The notes under the pieces are model-generated. The model worked only from the letters and a program-made list of their open reading frames with translations, had not been told where the DNA came from and searched no databases. 30,491 nt of DNA from a virus, in IMG/VR virus record IMGVR_UViG_3300028600_000016, positions 1 to 30,491 of that record. One strand, 5' to 3'. Numbering within the stretch: position 1 is the first letter of the stretch; every line of letters begins with the position of its first letter. Below are positions 29,372 through 30,491 of this stretch, in pieces. The position numbers and the translations under genes are program-made.

Positions 29372-29399
29372 ATTATACCGCGCCTGCCGTGGCGTTCAA
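29372..29399 (-). promoter_or_regulatory. Sigma70-like promoter of the small RNA / replication operon
   Basis: TTGAAC (29399-29394), a 16-base GC-rich spacer and a perfect TATAAT (29377-29372) on the minus strand. The -35 overlaps the last codons of the gene at 29396. The predicted start lies at the first base pairs of the leader stem. Confidence 0.65.
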
Positions 29400-29605
29400 G
29401 AGTCTTCGTCCATGACTTGGCGGAATGTCTTAACCCTCACTTTATAGTCAAAGCCCGTTCCAGGCTTCTTACAGAAAGCCCCGATACAGAACCCGTCTGC
29501 CAGGCAGTTGTGGTAGGCGTCTTTCTCTGGTTTAGTCAGCTCCTTGACGCTCACGCCGTCCCTGAATATCATGCGCTGCCGGTCCGTTGGTGTGCTGTAG
29601 TTCAT
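29396..29605 (-). CDS. Hypothetical Cys-containing protein, 69 aa
   Basis: The product (MNYSTPTDRQRMIFRDGVSV...) has three Cys in HNCLADGFCIGAFCKK, possibly a metal or disulfide site. Starts inside the previous gene's end (ATGA). No family recognised. Its end carries the -35 of the next promoter. Confidence 0.62.
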   Translation of the reverse strand: MNYSTPTDRQRMIFRDGVSVKELTKPEKDAYHNCLADGFCIGAFCKKPGTGFDYKVRVKTFRQVMDEDS

Positions 29606-29766
29606 TCCGCCCTCCGGATAACGTCAATAAACTCATCCACGATCGGACGAAGCTTCTTTTTAATCCAGCGCCCCACGAATACCTCATCATTGTCCCTGTG
29701 GCGCTGTCGTTCCCTGCGCTTTTGCAGGGTTTTCTCTGCGCGTTTATCTTCTGTGCTCTTTTCCAT
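29602..29766 (-). CDS. Small basic helical protein, 54 aa
   Basis: ATG at 29766 overlaps the stop of the RNA ligase gene (TAATG). The product is a strongly basic helix (EKTLQKRRERQRHRDNDEVF...) with an amphipathic end. An ATG six bases upstream is an alternative start. It may bind nucleic acid; no family recognised. Confidence 0.55.
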   Translation of the reverse strand: MEKSTEDKRAEKTLQKRRERQRHRDNDEVFVGRWIKKKLRPIVDEFIDVIRRAE

Positions 29767-30314
29767 TACCATTTTAGCCCGAAGTCCTTTCGCTTGATCT
29801 TTGCCCACTTGTCGCCGTAGTGCCACACGATGCCCTCGATATTGTTGTCTGTGAGGTATTCCCTTATGCCTTCGAATGTTCTAGGGATGTCAGGAACTCG
29901 GCCAGCGCAAGCGTGATTGATTAGAATATGGTTATTGCACAACTCCATATTCCCTTGAATCTTCGGCCCGACAAGCTCATAGGTGCCATCAACCAGGATT
30001 TCCTCAGCTGTTAAATACGCCATCCTGTGCCACTTGTCCCCAGGCCCATCGCCAACAGGAACCCACCCAGGCTGCTTCCCTGTGTTCTGGTCTGCGTCCT
30101 GAGCTGGCATAAAGCCATCTGGTGCCGTCTTGCCAGGCTTCAGCTCGTACCGCTTGAATAACTTACCATCCTTCACCAGGCAGGCTGTGCCGTCGTATTT
30201 GCGCGTAGGATAGCCTTTGCCCTCGAACACCCACGCAGCATCCTGGTTTGGCTCATCCAGCACCAGGCGCATATTGTCAGGATCTCGCTTGAATATTGTT
30301 GGTGTCTTTTTCAT
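29766..30314 (-). CDS. RNA ligase (DUF5565-like nucleotidyltransferase)
   Basis: The 182-residue product has the covalent nucleotidyltransferase core: motif I KYDGT (residues 39-43, Lys39 accepts AMP), GTYELVGPKIQGN (110-122, motif III-like), IEGIVWH (159-165, motif IV) and AKIKRKDFGL (171-180, motif V). These and the length agree with the small RNA ligase family that seals 5'-phosphate/3'-OH RNA ends. In T-even phages RNA ligase repairs tRNA cut by host defence nucleases; a similar anti-defence role here is an inference, as no polynucleotide kinase is seen. The start lies seven bases after the Gly-X protein's stop, with AAAGG upstream. Confidence 0.85.
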   Translation of the reverse strand: MKKTPTIFKRDPDNMRLVLDEPNQDAAWVFEGKGYPTRKYDGTACLVKDGKLFKRYELKPGKTAPDGFMPAQDADQNTGKQPGWVPVGDGPGDKWHRMAYLTAEEILVDGTYELVGPKIQGNMELCNNHILINHACAGRVPDIPRTFEGIREYLTDNNIEGIVWHYGDKWAKIKRKDFGLKW

Positions 30315-30320
30315 ACCCTT

Positions 30321-30491
30321 TCACCCGAAACCGTCACCGTCACCTAAACCGTCACCTAAACCGTCACCGTACCAGAAACCTGTACCGAAACCGTCACCGG
30401 CACCGTCACCGGCACCGAAACCGTCACCGGCACCGGCACCTGAACCGAAACCGGCACCTGAACCGAAACCGGCACCGCCACCGCAACCCTC
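30321..30491 (-). CDS. Gly-X dipeptide repeat protein, C-terminal part (cut by window edge)
   Basis: The open frame enters from the right edge and ends in TGA at 30323-30321, giving 56 visible residues. Nearly every second residue is Gly, with Ala, Asp, Phe, Ser or Leu between (for example GAGDGFGAGDG). The DNA is a degenerate hexamer array (ACCGTC, ACCGGC, ACCGAA on the plus strand), which explains its repetitive look. Such Gly-X tails occur in unnamed phage early proteins and are probably disordered. Function unknown. Confidence 0.6.
   Translation of the reverse strand, partial: EGCGGGAGFGSGAGFGSGAGAGDGFGAGDGAGDGFGTGFWYGDGLGDGLGDGDGFG

Noticed and set aside
30321-30491. Tandem repeat that might be a CRISPR or satellite
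   Set aside because: Six-base degenerate units without spacers; fully explained by Gly-X codons of an open minus-strand frame.

Overview
The window is part of the genome of a tailed, short-tailed (podovirus-type) bacteriophage of Gram-negative, probably gammaproteobacterial, hosts. Genes are packed tightly with ATGA, TGATG or TAATG junctions. The virion module reads terminase, portal, scaffold, coat, adaptor, propeller-type hub, ejection proteins, in an order resembling P22-like podoviruses. The portal is of the large P22-like type and the coat resembles the DUF5309 group of HK97-fold coat proteins. I found no tRNA, rRNA, integrase, CI-like repressor, DNA polymerase or recognisable endolysin, and both window ends cut genes, so the genome continues outside the window.

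Layout. (1) 1-6238, plus strand: an early or accessory arm with a Lar-like zinc protein (cut at the edge), an Erf-family annealing protein, a YqaJ exonuclease, a coiled-coil partner and a NinB-like protein, which together form a homologous recombination module. They are followed by many small proteins, an unexplained 336-base stretch (5174-5509) rich in hairpins, and a cluster of tiny membrane peptides. (2) 6225-24655, minus strand: the packaging and virion operon, starting from a TTGACA promoter at about 24713-24740 and ending tail-to-tail with arm 1. It also carries two neighbouring fibre genes with a shared N-terminal anchor and a cluster of small membrane proteins. (3) 24884-25280 minus and 25412-25817 plus: two divergent small operons around a control region with palindromes. 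(4) 25822-30491, minus strand: a second early operon with a Gly-X repeat protein, an RNA ligase, small proteins, a promoter-hairpin-terminator element, replication proteins (O-like C-terminal domain and P-like loader), coiled-coil and Lar proteins, a decayed methyltransferase/zinc-ribbon locus, and a strong terminator at 25822-25853.

How it works together (inference): arms 1 and 4 supply recombination, replication and host take-over or anti-defence functions (Lar, RNA ligase), and region 2 builds the particle. The most interesting items are the promoter-driven element at 29261-29399, where two inverted repeats interlock and the second is a terminator (an sRNA or an attenuator/antiterminator), and the hairpin-rich gap at 5174-5509. 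Several places where short gene starts have been duplicated also deserve attention, one of them a truncated membrane-protein copy whose remaining codons differ mainly at silent positions.
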